Origin: Granulicatella seriolae
GTDB lineage: Bacteria; Bacillota; Bacilli; Lactobacillales; Aerococcaceae
Assembly (NCBI RefSeq): GCF_024543085.1
Contig: NZ_JANHNZ010000005.1
Location: 124,380 to 188,379 of the forward strand
Length of the DNA: 64,000 nucleotides
Reading direction: 5' to 3'
Shown piece after piece: positions 36,801-44,008 of this stretch (position 1 is the stretch's first letter; each line of letters starts with the position of its first letter). The notes under the pieces are model-generated. The model made no database searches, was not told the origin of the DNA, and was given only the letters and a program-made list of their open reading frames with translations. The translations under genes were made by a program, and so were the position numbers.

Positions 36801-39507
36801 TGCAACTGGTGAGTATGATGCAGTTATTATCGGTCATTCTCAATTTGAAAAGATTCCCATGAGTAAGGAATACCAAGAGAATCATATTAACGATCAGATT
36901 GATGAAATCATCAATTATATCAACGATTACAAGTATGATAGAAATCAGAACTTTACCGTTAAGCAATTAGAAAAGACCAAGAAAAAACTTCAAACAAGGC
37001 TTGAGAAACTGACTGATGATTTTAAGAAAGACGATGTCATTACTTTTGAGGAACTTGGGGTCGATAAGTTATTCATTGATGAGGCTCATAACTACAAGAA
37101 TCTCTTTCTTCATACCAAGATGAGAAACGTTGCTGGCATTGGTCAATCGGAAGCTTTTAAGTCTTCGGACATGTATATGAAATGCCGCTACATGGATGAA
37201 ATGACAGGTGGAAAAGGGATTGTATTTGCTACAGGGACGCCAGTATCAAATTCTATGACAGAGCTTTATACCATGCAAAGATATCTTCAGTTCAATGAAT
37301 TAAAAAAGAATGGATTGGAACACTTTGATTCATGGGCAGCCAATTTTGGTGAAACAGTTTCTGCTTTTGAGCTTTCACCTGAAGGAACAGGATACAGAGT
37401 AAAGACGAGATTTTCTAAGTTTTTCAATCTTCCAGAACTCATGAGCATGTTCAAAGAAGTAGCGGATATTAAAACAGCAGATATGCTGAATTTGCCAATA
37501 CCAGAAGCACGATTCGAAGTAATTAAGACTATGCCATCAGAAGAACAAAAAGAAATCCTCGCAAGTCTATCTGAACGTGCAGATAAGGTGAGAAATCGAA
37601 GTGTTGAACCTGAAGAGGACAATATGCTTAAAATCACCAATGATGGAAAGAAACTTGCTCTAGACCAAAGGCTCATCAATCCTCTATTACCAGATCACCC
37701 GGATAGCAAGGTCAATGTCTGTGTAAAGAATGTCTTTGCCATTTGGGATAAAACATCTAACGAGCGTTCAGCTCAGCTTTTATTCTCGGATATGTCTACT
37801 CCCAAAGGTGATGGAGAATTTAATATTTATGATGATATTCGAGAGAAGTTGGTTGCATTAGGAATCCCTAAAGGAGAAATAGCCTTTATCCATGAAGCCA
37901 ATAGTGACAAGCAAAAGGATGAACTCTTTTCCAAAGTTAGAAGTGGTGAAGTTCGTATCCTGATGGGCTCTACGCAAAAGATGGGAGCTGGCACAAATGT
38001 TCAAAATAAGCTGATTGCACTCCATGATTTGGATGTTCCTTGGAGACCGTCAGATTTAGAGCAAAGGGCAGGAAGAATCGTGCGTCAAGGGAATGAAAAC
38101 AAGGAAGTTAATATCTTTAGGTACGTTACTGAAAATACCTTCGATAGCTATTTATGGCAGACAATCGAGAACAAGCAAAAGTTTATTTCACAGATTATGA
38201 CGTCTAAGACTCCAGTTCGTGTGGCTGAAGATGTTGATGAATCAAGCCTAAGCTATGCAGAAATTAAAGCTTTAGCAACAGGGAATCCCATGATTAAAGA
38301 AAAGATGGACCTGGACAATGAAGTGACGAAGTTAAAAATGCTTGAAGCCAACTACAAGTCTAATCAATATCGACTGGATGATAAAATTCTAAAGTCCTAT
38401 CCAAATGAGATAGCAAGGTTAGAGAATTTGATTGATAACATTAAGCAAGACTTAGTGGTAGTAGAACCAAAGGCGTTGGGTGAGGATAAGTTCACGTCTT
38501 TAACACTTGATAACCATCGATACACGGATAAAGAAGACGCTGGAGAAGCCTTGTTGGAGTCTGTTAAGTCTGTTGGCATCCGAGACAGTAAAGTTATCGG
38601 AAAGTACCGTAATTTTGATTTAGAAGCGTCCTATGATAGCTTTCATAACCTATATAAGTTCACCTTGCAAGGTAAAGCCAAACATCAGGGTGAATTTGGT
38701 GTAAGTGCTGATGGTAATATCCAAAGGCTTGATAATGTTCTCGATAAGATGGATGAAAGGCTTCAAATTTTTCAAGAAAAGCTAGAAGCAACGAAAGATC
38801 AGTTAATCACTGCCAAGGTGGAAGTAGAGAAACCTTTTGAGAAAGCAGGAGAACTAAAAGAAAAAGTCCTACGTCTTGCAGAACTAAATCGGATCTTGGA
38901 TATGGGAGAAGTGGAGGAAAAAGTAAATGAATCTCCACTGTTAGAAGATGTAAAGCGTGTCATCATTGACTTCTGTAATGAAGAATATGATGAAGAAAAT
39001 AAGTACGAAGAATTCGATGCTTTGTATCCTGATTTAAGACATGTGGGTATTGCCTACACAGAATCAGAAGATGGAAGGCATGAAATCCAGTATGAACTCG
39101 ATTTGGAAAGTTATTCCTGGTCTCAGTTAGTAGATGGAGAAGTTATAAGTTCAGGTAGATTTATGGAACAAGAAGGCGAAGAGCTTGCCTTACTAGCCCT
39201 AAAACGCCATGTCGAGAGCGTGACTTTCTCTGATATGGTATTTGTCGATGAAGATGACTTAGAGGCTAAAACAGGGCTTAGAATTGATGAGGATGGGACT
39301 TGGTATGATCCGCTTGATAAAGATATGGATAATGATGGAGTTAAAGACCGTTATGATGCAAATTTCAGAGATAGCACGGTTGATGATATAGGAGACCTTG
39401 AAAATAACGAAGAAAAAACATCAATCTTAAGTCAAATTAGAAGCTATCAATCTAGCAAGAAAAACGAAGAACAATCAGAAAAGAAGAATCAAGAAAAAGA
39501 GAGGTAG
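30883..39507 (+). CDS. Giant methylase-SNF2 helicase protein (LtrC/ArdC-like N-terminus)
   Basis: A 2874-residue protein typical of Tn1549-like ICEs. Domains: an ArdC/LtrC-like N-terminus (LLQTMGNNWRYDFINQLSIY); a Gly/Arg/Glu/Ser-rich disordered linker (about 255-420) that coincides with an overlapping gene in another frame; middle domains including SQYVGWGG-like LSRYVGWGGLADTFDE; an N6-type methylase (NILEPSMGVGAFVGCIPD, IAIGNVPFGDFKVNDREYDK); and an SNF2-type helicase (LLAHVVGAGKTYEMV, KLFIDEAHNYKNL, FATGTPVSNSMTELY, EQRAGRIVRQGNENKEVNIF). Near the end lie KDMDNDGVKDRYD, a Ca-binding-like motif, and the tail KTSILSQIRSYQSSK. It may protect or remodel transferred DNA. It starts behind AAGGAGG, and no frameshift was found. 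Confidence 0.9.
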   Translation: MRINDFQHQIELIKQEVLNDDKNYVQLLQTMGNNWRYDFINQLSIYDKNPGATACAKFDFWRQNLNRTVMMGQKGIPIIEDYGYYQKVDHIFDVEQTISKNKEVNEVRIWKFKEEDQEIISNMILMEGQEVTGDLRGDFNTLIRLKSENIFSSLMNDLRIQEEDQGAFRAFLEQSALVSFSTRLGISVEVDSIAFQKGLERLDGISLMQVGDELTRLNKEILEELITKSNEKMKNRLLTNVRADEYNKSNDKEGGLDNVFRRDTNDRLNEDGRVLRSGNNARDSRENQGENTESARREQGFHREISQSDIRSDEARVSSRERESGTVGTSDRPILREEISATSHGNTGKSHSNDEGRETENDGSLGLDGGDEDRKATGIRGANEQSDFELEGDHHQGSSRSLENQEGNEGEEVEQSASFSFYSKDNPDELMPNEILDNIPKLYGQEDTPLLDQVVHVAYVIPLRSNWTWYLTEYDEASGDAFGLVAGIEPELGYFNLNELKSLGAQRLILEDFPKTYRELLDTELSKQLTSDELISVFGSEVFSNNLEAESIEEKVAVKVGNEFVLVSSYDISHIKIEKTNSEIQMDETTYPLYRGVTFEESQKVDELIDSGLFTSYTINDFMVKDTQLPKLSYEETDEGLDVFYSNRNAEDGKLIAQIDGESSSYNWIEESFARKDIYQEVSKEWWNNFRPKFWQKQDEKLAEYDLGFYSMGNGYVVGNKLEEDRGTGDYKKLALIEANRNIIFYEENLPDEIVGEIKFVAYTDNERRSETQSDSNVFITQAPIDISNLNDEQKEQIKKGLETLSLDQVLSYRKSGISSWQMEQTRWSLEKRISIEQSNALAGSKLDVGDFNILRSYVEAGISIEQINELNQGFLTTLELIAKGNEMLELNKTNKGVIVEPDKTNDKSALDLENEDYLPSLKVGQLVYYDHGAYTVRREAALNTITKKYDLWLLPVDEKNLTTPIVSFENETELFEKIQLERPTFLIGDEVLYREKAWTITGFDGVGDIKTVTVKDHEGFLGGFITGSEVVIYRKESDLDSILKPIHEDELVADVEADIITPKLVASNYHMSTDVFQENLTPSERLENNKKALETLFALEKENRNATLKEQEVLSRYVGWGGLADTFDENKTGQWQAVREFLKENLTSKEYDSAKESTLTSFYTPPQVIEGVYSALSQMGFKTGNILEPSMGVGAFVGCIPDSMKDSKVYGVELDSISGRIARKLYPKSDIQIKGFEETNFSNNFFDIAIGNVPFGDFKVNDREYDKNNFLIHDYFFAKTLDKVRNGGVIAFITSSGTLDKKDESVRRYLAARAEFLGAIRLPNTTFKGQAGTEVTSDIIFLKKRDSIRDRDEPWIHLGSDDKGLNYNQYFVENPEMILGKMTEESGPFGNRVVCIPNEVDFKVQLQNAVEKIASENHYEEIELDVDEEVTLPATDDIKNFSYTIIDNQVYFRENSILIQKETTDKNKEKIGDYLKVTEALKYVIEAQMQGTSDEVIENKQVVLNEIYDAFSKKHGYLNSLSNTRALKEDSNFPLVSSIEVLDDEENFKAKGDIFSKRTIIKAQSIDHVDTSLEALVLSISQRGRVDFDYMSELTGKDKETLIQELHGEIYLDIQEFDQFGNNKPFQNVLDDAEYRFNYVTADEYLSGNIREKLGVIKEYESHVSKLLSKRSYYQGGERFEIDEKEAQVLEKEYMALQHQHQKLEAVMPERLTASDINVRLGATWIPSKDVEHFMFEILKTPGYNRWDIKAKFSPMTSEWNVEGKSVDRGNDLAELTFGTSRVNAYKLIEDALNLKETKVFDQVINPDGSKSSVLNKKETLLAGQKQELLKEEFKNWIFQEPDRRNRLENMYNERFNSVRNREYDGSNLSFEGMNLKIDLREHQRNAIARSLYGGNTLLAHVVGAGKTYEMVASAMESKRLGMCSKSLFVVPNHLTSQIGREFMQLYPGANIMVADKKDFEPKKRKRLIGRIATGEYDAVIIGHSQFEKIPMSKEYQENHINDQIDEIINYINDYKYDRNQNFTVKQLEKTKKKLQTRLEKLTDDFKKDDVITFEELGVDKLFIDEAHNYKNLFLHTKMRNVAGIGQSEAFKSSDMYMKCRYMDEMTGGKGIVFATGTPVSNSMTELYTMQRYLQFNELKKNGLEHFDSWAANFGETVSAFELSPEGTGYRVKTRFSKFFNLPELMSMFKEVADIKTADMLNLPIPEARFEVIKTMPSEEQKEILASLSERADKVRNRSVEPEEDNMLKITNDGKKLALDQRLINPLLPDHPDSKVNVCVKNVFAIWDKTSNERSAQLLFSDMSTPKGDGEFNIYDDIREKLVALGIPKGEIAFIHEANSDKQKDELFSKVRSGEVRILMGSTQKMGAGTNVQNKLIALHDLDVPWRPSDLEQRAGRIVRQGNENKEVNIFRYVTENTFDSYLWQTIENKQKFISQIMTSKTPVRVAEDVDESSLSYAEIKALATGNPMIKEKMDLDNEVTKLKMLEANYKSNQYRLDDKILKSYPNEIARLENLIDNIKQDLVVVEPKALGEDKFTSLTLDNHRYTDKEDAGEALLESVKSVGIRDSKVIGKYRNFDLEASYDSFHNLYKFTLQGKAKHQGEFGVSADGNIQRLDNVLDKMDERLQIFQEKLEATKDQLITAKVEVEKPFEKAGELKEKVLRLAELNRILDMGEVEEKVNESPLLEDVKRVIIDFCNEEYDEENKYEEFDALYPDLRHVGIAYTESEDGRHEIQYELDLESYSWSQLVDGEVISSGRFMEQEGEELALLALKRHVESVTFSDMVFVDEDDLEAKTGLRIDEDGTWYDPLDKDMDNDGVKDRYDANFRDSTVDDIGDLENNEEKTSILSQIRSYQSSKKNEEQSEKKNQEKER
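31655..32089 (+). CDS. TnpV-like protein, overlapping gene inside the giant helicase gene
   Basis: A 144-residue ORF in the +1 frame relative to the surrounding gene. ATG 31655 is preceded by GAAGGAGGA with an ideal spacer, stronger than most ribosome binding sites in the element. The protein (LEFLAESENQEQWELLTDLY, YEKKLVPHLMETQERAIQMM, EEQMNNLISSLKEIIIKEVV) has the layout of TnpV proteins of conjugative transposons: a fixed helical series with a PHL segment and closing EEIIxxE-type helix. In this same stretch the other frame encodes a low-complexity linker, so the TnpV frame looks like the constrained one. TnpV function is unknown. No terminator separates it. Confidence 0.65.
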   Translation: MYFEEIPMIDLTRTDEFSDLATTQEIAERIKEKTLNQLEESKDFIERYPNPIYAAMRLEFLAESENQEQWELLTDLYYEKKLVPHLMETQERAIQMMRVEKPRMMEAWDLTEEMKTEKPQEYEEQMNNLISSLKEIIIKEVVEA

Positions 39508-39523
39508 CCACTGTGCTGCCTCT
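39500..39523 (+). repeat. Hairpin over the stop codon of the giant gene
   Basis: AGAGGTAGC (39500-39508, containing the TAG stop) pairs with GCTGCCTCT (39515-39523) with one wobble. There is no clean T-run, so it is at best a weak terminator or an mRNA-stabilising stem before the SSB 2 gene. Confidence 0.4.
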
Positions 39524-39553
39524 TAATCATTTAACACATAGGAGGAATAGAAA

Positions 39554-40219
39554 ATGAATTTTGACGAAGCAAAACAAACAATTAACCAGATGATTGATGA
39601 GAACTACAAGGACTTTATAAAAGCTTTGGTGAGTGTTGAAAAAGGAATTGATGATAACGAAGCCTTGGATGTTGTGTTTGAGGACTTCATGGCAAGTGAT
39701 AATGGTAGCTTACTTCACGAGGACTTTGATTATTCGATTGAAAATCTAAGAGAACAAGGACAATTAAAAGAGTCTGATGCTATTGAAGTGGATCAAGATG
39801 ATTTAGTAAATATTGTTGGCAATGTCGTTGGCGAAGTTGAAGTTGTAGATCGAGAAAATAAGGATGGAACAGCCTTCAAGGTTGTCAATTTCTCTGTTGC
39901 TTTAAAAGATGATGATGGTAATAAAACCTATACAAACTGCTCTGCTTATGGAGAAAAAGGCGAAATTCCTAAAGACTTTAAACGCGGGGACTTTGTAAAA
40001 CTGTTTGGTCAACTGAGAACTTCTATTGATGAAAACGGGAAGGAGCATTCCAATGTTCGTATCTTGTCATCTAAGTTGCTAAAGAGCCGTGAACAGATGA
40101 ATGAGAAGGTTGAAAAGCAAGAAAAGAAAACTTCGATTCTAGGAGCAATCAAAGATTATCAGAAGAATGATAAGAGTGACGACTTAGCAAAGAAAGAAAA
40201 TAAAGGACAAGAAAGATAA
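39554..40219 (+). CDS. SSB-like protein 2 with N-terminal extension
   Basis: A 221-residue protein. The N-terminal ~95 residues are acidic and helical (IDDNEALDVVFEDFMASDNG, SIENLREQGQLKESDAIEVD). An OB-fold SSB domain follows (VVNFSVALKDDDGNKTYTNC, SAYGEKGEIPKDFKRGDFVK), clearly paralogous to the 18564 gene. The C-terminal tail KTSILGAIKDYQKNDKS matches the tail of the preceding giant protein and less closely that of PcfB. The gene closes the transfer operon: a strong terminator follows. The N-terminal part may target the protein to a partner; this is inference. Confidence 0.8.
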   Translation: MNFDEAKQTINQMIDENYKDFIKALVSVEKGIDDNEALDVVFEDFMASDNGSLLHEDFDYSIENLREQGQLKESDAIEVDQDDLVNIVGNVVGEVEVVDRENKDGTAFKVVNFSVALKDDDGNKTYTNCSAYGEKGEIPKDFKRGDFVKLFGQLRTSIDENGKEHSNVRILSSKLLKSREQMNEKVEKQEKKTSILGAIKDYQKNDKSDDLAKKENKGQER

Positions 40220-40226
40220 GGAATTT

Positions 40227-40266
40227 GTCGGTGTGGTCTTCGGGCTGCACCGGCTTTTTTTGTTTT
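40227..40266 (+). terminator. Terminator at the end of the transfer operon
   Basis: GTCGGTG (40227-40233) pairs with CACCGGC (40248-40254) and the stem continues through TGGTC/GGCTG-type pairs around a TTCG loop, followed by seven T. It separates the transfer operon from the R-M/CBASS cargo. Confidence 0.75.
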
Positions 40267-40281
40267 GTTGATAACTTTATA

Positions 40282-40310
40282 TTTAATATTACGTACTTAT
40301 ATGATATAAT
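40282..40310 (+). promoter_or_regulatory. Promoter of the ICE type I R-M operon
   Basis: TGATATAAT at 40302-40310 is an extended -10; TTTAAT at 40282-40287 is a weak -35 at 17 bp spacing. ACGTACTTATA overlaps the spacer and resembles the AAGTACTTATTA at 54858 in the ImmR operator region. The same extended -10 precedes the chromosomal R-M HTH gene. Confidence 0.55.
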
Positions 40311-40353
40311 CTAATAGAATAACTTCACAAAAGCGAAAGTCTGAGGTGTATAT

Positions 40354-40572
40354 ATGAAAGTGAATTATAACGGATTATGGAAACTGTTAATAGATAAAGG
40401 TATGAATAAAAAAGATCTGCATGAATCCATTGGAATAGCACCAGCTACTATTGCAAAAATGGGGCGTGGTGAATTTGTAAGCATGGAAGTTCTATACAGA
40501 ATTGCAACGAGCTTAAATGTTGATTTTGGAGACTTGGTAGCTGTAAATAGAAGAGATGAGGAGAATAAATAA
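40354..40572 (+). CDS. Cro/CI-type HTH regulator preceding hsdM
   Basis: A 72-residue XRE-family protein (LWKLLIDKGMNKKDLHESIG, IAPATIAKMGRGEFVSME, YRIATSLNVDFGDLVAV). It resembles the 71-residue HTH protein at 11403 in size, in the arrangement NM/KMGxxEFxSMxxL and in place. It ends 1 nt into the hsdM start (TAATG overlap). A controller role that delays restriction after transfer into a new host is the likely function, inferred from synteny. Confidence 0.82.
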   Translation: MKVNYNGLWKLLIDKGMNKKDLHESIGIAPATIAKMGRGEFVSMEVLYRIATSLNVDFGDLVAVNRRDEENK

Positions 40573-42743
40573 TGAGTCTAAATAATGGATTAAGTGCTAT
40601 AGAACACAATAGATTGGTGAGTTTCATTTGGTCAGTTGCCGATGATTGTTTACGTGATGTATATGTGAGAGGAAAGTACAGGGACGTTATTCTCCCAATG
40701 ACAGTAATAAGAAGATTGGATTCGGTTTTAGAACCAACAAAAAAACAAGTTTTAGAAACAAAACAAATGCTAGATGAAAATGGCGTCTTAAATCAAGGTG
40801 TAGCATTATCGGGTGTTGCAGGTCAGTCTTTTTATAATACTTCTGAATTCACCTTGAAAGAACTTCTAAATTCAACTAGTAATCAGAATATGAGAAAGAA
40901 TTTTGAAAGTTATTTGGATGGATTTTCTGACAATGTAAAAGAAATCCTTCAAAAGTTCAAGTTTCATACTCAGATTACAACAATGTCTGAAGCTGGAATT
41001 CTTGGTTCAGTCATCGAAAAATTTACTTCTAATAACATTAATCTAAGCCCTTATGAAGTGGTAGATGATAATGGAAAAGTATTGCACAAAGGTTTAGATA
41101 ACCATGCAATGGGAACTCTTTTTGAAGAACTCATTAGGAAATTTAATGAAGAAAATAATGAAGAGGCAGGGGAACACTTTACACCTAGAGACGTAGTTGA
41201 ATTGATGGCAGATTTAGCAATTCTTCCAGTTATGGATAAAATAAAGGATTCAACCTATACAATCTATGATGGTGCAGCTGGAACTTTAGGTATGGGAACA
41301 GTCGCAGCAGAAAAACTGGAAAGCATTGCATCACAAAAAGGAAAAACTGTATCAACCCATATATTTGGTCAAGAAGTGAACCCCGAGACATATGCTATTG
41401 CCAAAGCAGATATTTTAATTAAAGGTGAAGGAACAGAAAGCGACCATGTTTATTATGGTTCAACTTTATCGGATGATCAAGCTTACGACAAGAGCTTTGA
41501 TTTTATGCTTTCAAATCCTCCATATGGTAAATCATGGAAGGTAGATAAAGAAAAAATGGGGGGAGATAATATTTCAGACCCTAGATTCATCATTAACTAT
41601 GGAGATAATCCGGAGTATGCCATGTTACCAAGAGTGAGTGATGGACAGCTGCTTTTCCTTCTAAATAATATTTCTAAAATGAAGAATACTGATATGGGAA
41701 GCAGAATCTTAGAAGTTCATAATGGCTCTGCACTTTTCACTGGTGACGCTGAAGGTGGAGAAAGTAATGCTAGACGCTATATGCTTGAATCAGACTTGAT
41801 AGAAGCAATTATTCAGTTACCAGAGAACCTTTTTTATAACACTGGAATAACTACTTATATCTGGATTCTAAGCAATCGCAAAGAAGAAAAAAGAAAAGGT
41901 AAGATTCAACTCATTGATGCCTCATCAATGAAGAAACCTCTTAGAAAAAATATGGGAAAGAAAAATTGCGAATTATCCATGGAGGATAAGGAAACAATTA
42001 TTTCATTGTATTCTAATTTTGAGGAAAATGAGTACAGTAAGATTTTTAGTAATGAGGATTTTGGATACTATAAAATTACTGTTGAAAGGCCGTTAAGAAT
42101 TAAAGTTAGTGTTGCTGAAGAAAAACTTGAGAAATTAAAGCTTCTAATGGAAACTTTAGGAGTTTTTGATGAAGAGGTTACTGATTCAAAGATAAAAAAA
42201 GCTGAACAAAATGGATTAAAGCAAACGAAAGCTTCGAAGGCGGAAGTAAAGAACACGGAGAAGATGATTGCTTATTATGAAGTGTTAAAAAGTCTGGAAA
42301 ACTCTGATGACTATTTAGACTATGTATCCTTTGAAAAAGAATTCAACAAAAGAGCCAAGGACAAAGGATTAAAACAATTAACCTTATCTAAATTTTCGGC
42401 TACTGGATTGCTCGATATGTTTTCGGAAAAAGATGAGAAAGCTGAACCTATAAAGAAGTCAAATGGTGAATTAGAGCCTGATACGGATTTAAGAGATACT
42501 GAAATTGTGCCATTATTATTTGAAGGTGGTATCGAAGAGTTCTTTAATCAAGAAGTTTTACCTTATCACAATGATGCGTGGATTGATAATAAGACCACAA
42601 AAGTTGGTTATGAAATTAACTTTACAAAACATTTTTATAAGCCAAAAGAACTGGATAGTATAGAGACTATTATTGAAAGAATTTTGGAACTAGAAAAAAA
42701 ATCGGAGGGGATGATGGCTGGAATCTTGGAGGGGCTGCAATGA
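40572..42743 (+). CDS. hsdM: Type I R-M methylation subunit HsdM
   Basis: A 723-residue N6-adenine methylase subunit. The N-terminal domain (LVSFIWSVADDCLRDVYVRG, YRDVILPMTVIRRLDSVLEP) and EEAGEHFTPRDVVELMADLA are typical. Motif IV is FDFMLSNPPYGKSWKV (about residue 314). Motif I is unusual: IYDGAAGTLGMGTVAAEKL, about residue 230, where homologues I know have GTGGML in place of GTLGMG. The C-terminal 200 residues (EFNKRAKDKGLKQLTLSKF) form the helical M-subunit tail that contacts HsdS. It overlaps hsdS by 4 nt (ATGA). Whether the motif I variant is active is uncertain. Confidence 0.93.
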   Translation: MSLNNGLSAIEHNRLVSFIWSVADDCLRDVYVRGKYRDVILPMTVIRRLDSVLEPTKKQVLETKQMLDENGVLNQGVALSGVAGQSFYNTSEFTLKELLNSTSNQNMRKNFESYLDGFSDNVKEILQKFKFHTQITTMSEAGILGSVIEKFTSNNINLSPYEVVDDNGKVLHKGLDNHAMGTLFEELIRKFNEENNEEAGEHFTPRDVVELMADLAILPVMDKIKDSTYTIYDGAAGTLGMGTVAAEKLESIASQKGKTVSTHIFGQEVNPETYAIAKADILIKGEGTESDHVYYGSTLSDDQAYDKSFDFMLSNPPYGKSWKVDKEKMGGDNISDPRFIINYGDNPEYAMLPRVSDGQLLFLLNNISKMKNTDMGSRILEVHNGSALFTGDAEGGESNARRYMLESDLIEAIIQLPENLFYNTGITTYIWILSNRKEEKRKGKIQLIDASSMKKPLRKNMGKKNCELSMEDKETIISLYSNFEENEYSKIFSNEDFGYYKITVERPLRIKVSVAEEKLEKLKLLMETLGVFDEEVTDSKIKKAEQNGLKQTKASKAEVKNTEKMIAYYEVLKSLENSDDYLDYVSFEKEFNKRAKDKGLKQLTLSKFSATGLLDMFSEKDEKAEPIKKSNGELEPDTDLRDTEIVPLLFEGGIEEFFNQEVLPYHNDAWIDNKTTKVGYEINFTKHFYKPKELDSIETIIERILELEKKSEGMMAGILEGLQ

Positions 42744-44008
42744 GATATGAAAAATATTACGACGTAGACCTTCCTTGGATTAAAGAAGTTCCTGAACATT
42801 GGAGAATATCGAAAATTAATGCTAATTTTGAGGAGAGAAGAGAAAAAGTATCGGACAAAGATTATGAGCCACTTTCTGTTACAAAAAACGGTGTTTTTAA
42901 GCAATTGGATAATGTTGCTAAAACAGATGATGGTGATAACAGAAAAAAAGTGGTAATCAATGATTTTGTCATTAATGGTAGATCGGATAGAAAAGGGTCA
43001 TCAGGATTAAGTGAGTTTGAAGGTTCAGTTTCTCTGATTAACATTGTTCTTAAAATAAATAAGAATCATCCTAAATATATGCATTATCTATTGAAGTCTG
43101 TCCCGTTTCAAGAAGAGTTTTATAGAAATGGCAAGGGAATTGTTGCTGATTTATGGAGTACAAATTTTCAATCTATGAAGAGTATTACTTTGCCAATACC
43201 TTCATTCAAAGAGCAAGTGCAAATTGCTAATTTTCTGGAATGGAAAATCAATGAGATAGATAGGTTAATTCTTATTGAAAAAGAAAAAATAAAGCAATTA
43301 AATCAAACAATGCAGATGTATATTGATTCAAGGTACAAAATTTTAAATCTAGACGATAAATCTTGTGATGGTACTAAAATTAAGTATTTGGCGAATCAAA
43401 TCACTAGACGGGACAATGAATGCAGAAGATATATAGCACTAGAAAATGTCATATCCCAAAAAGGAGTAATGAATATTTCCTTTGATGAATTAGAATTTAA
43501 TAATGACGGAATATCAGCAGAAAAAAATATGGTTATATTTGGGAAACTAAGACCATATTTAGCAAAAAGTATAATTGTTGAAGATAAAGCTATTTGTTCT
43601 TCGGAATTTCTAGTTTTAGATCCGATTAAGGTGACACCTGAATACCTGAAATATTTAATGCTGTCATCAAAATTTATTGATCTCGTGAATAGTTCAACTT
43701 ATGGTACTAAAATGCCGAGAGCTAATTCGGAATTTATCTTGAACTTAAAAGTTATTGTTCCAGATTTGGCTGAACAGAGAAACGTAGTGGAAATAATATT
43801 GGAAAGTGAAGATAGAATTAATAAAGCTATAGAAACCATTTTAAGTAAAATAAAATCTATGGAGGATTTAAAACAAACCTTAATCTCTGAGGTAGTGACA
43901 GGGAGAATAGATATAAGAAATATTGATATTCCAGAGTATGAAAAGGTCGAAAGTGTTTTTGAAGAAGACGAAGATCAAGTAGAAGGAGGAGAAGACGAAT
44001 GGGATTAA
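42740..44008 (+). CDS. hsdS: Type I R-M specificity subunit HsdS
   Basis: A 422-residue DNA-recognition subunit. It has two target-recognition domains, each preceded by a typical N-terminal segment (LPWIKEVPEHWRISKIN for TRD1; the second begins near KIKYLANQITRRD), and each followed by the conserved central and distal helices (IANFLEWKINEIDRLILIEK; IKSMEDLKQTLISEVVTGRI). Closing IPEYEKVESVFEEDED is acidic. Two intact TRDs imply a bipartite recognition sequence. It overlaps hsdM and hsdR (10 nt). There is no second hsdS or inverted repeat for shuffling. Confidence 0.92.
   Translation: MRYEKYYDVDLPWIKEVPEHWRISKINANFEERREKVSDKDYEPLSVTKNGVFKQLDNVAKTDDGDNRKKVVINDFVINGRSDRKGSSGLSEFEGSVSLINIVLKINKNHPKYMHYLLKSVPFQEEFYRNGKGIVADLWSTNFQSMKSITLPIPSFKEQVQIANFLEWKINEIDRLILIEKEKIKQLNQTMQMYIDSRYKILNLDDKSCDGTKIKYLANQITRRDNECRRYIALENVISQKGVMNISFDELEFNNDGISAEKNMVIFGKLRPYLAKSIIVEDKAICSSEFLVLDPIKVTPEYLKYLMLSSKFIDLVNSSTYGTKMPRANSEFILNLKVIVPDLAEQRNVVEIILESEDRINKAIETILSKIKSMEDLKQTLISEVVTGRIDIRNIDIPEYEKVESVFEEDEDQVEGGEDEWD

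Noticed and set aside
37287..37679. 130-codon ORF on the minus strand within the giant helicase gene
   Set aside because: It is rich in Ser/Leu as expected for the complement of a charged coding frame, has no plausible ribosome binding site and matches no family.
42740..44008. Phase-variable hsdS shuffling locus
   Set aside because: Only one hsdS gene and no inverted TRD copies are present in the ICE cargo.
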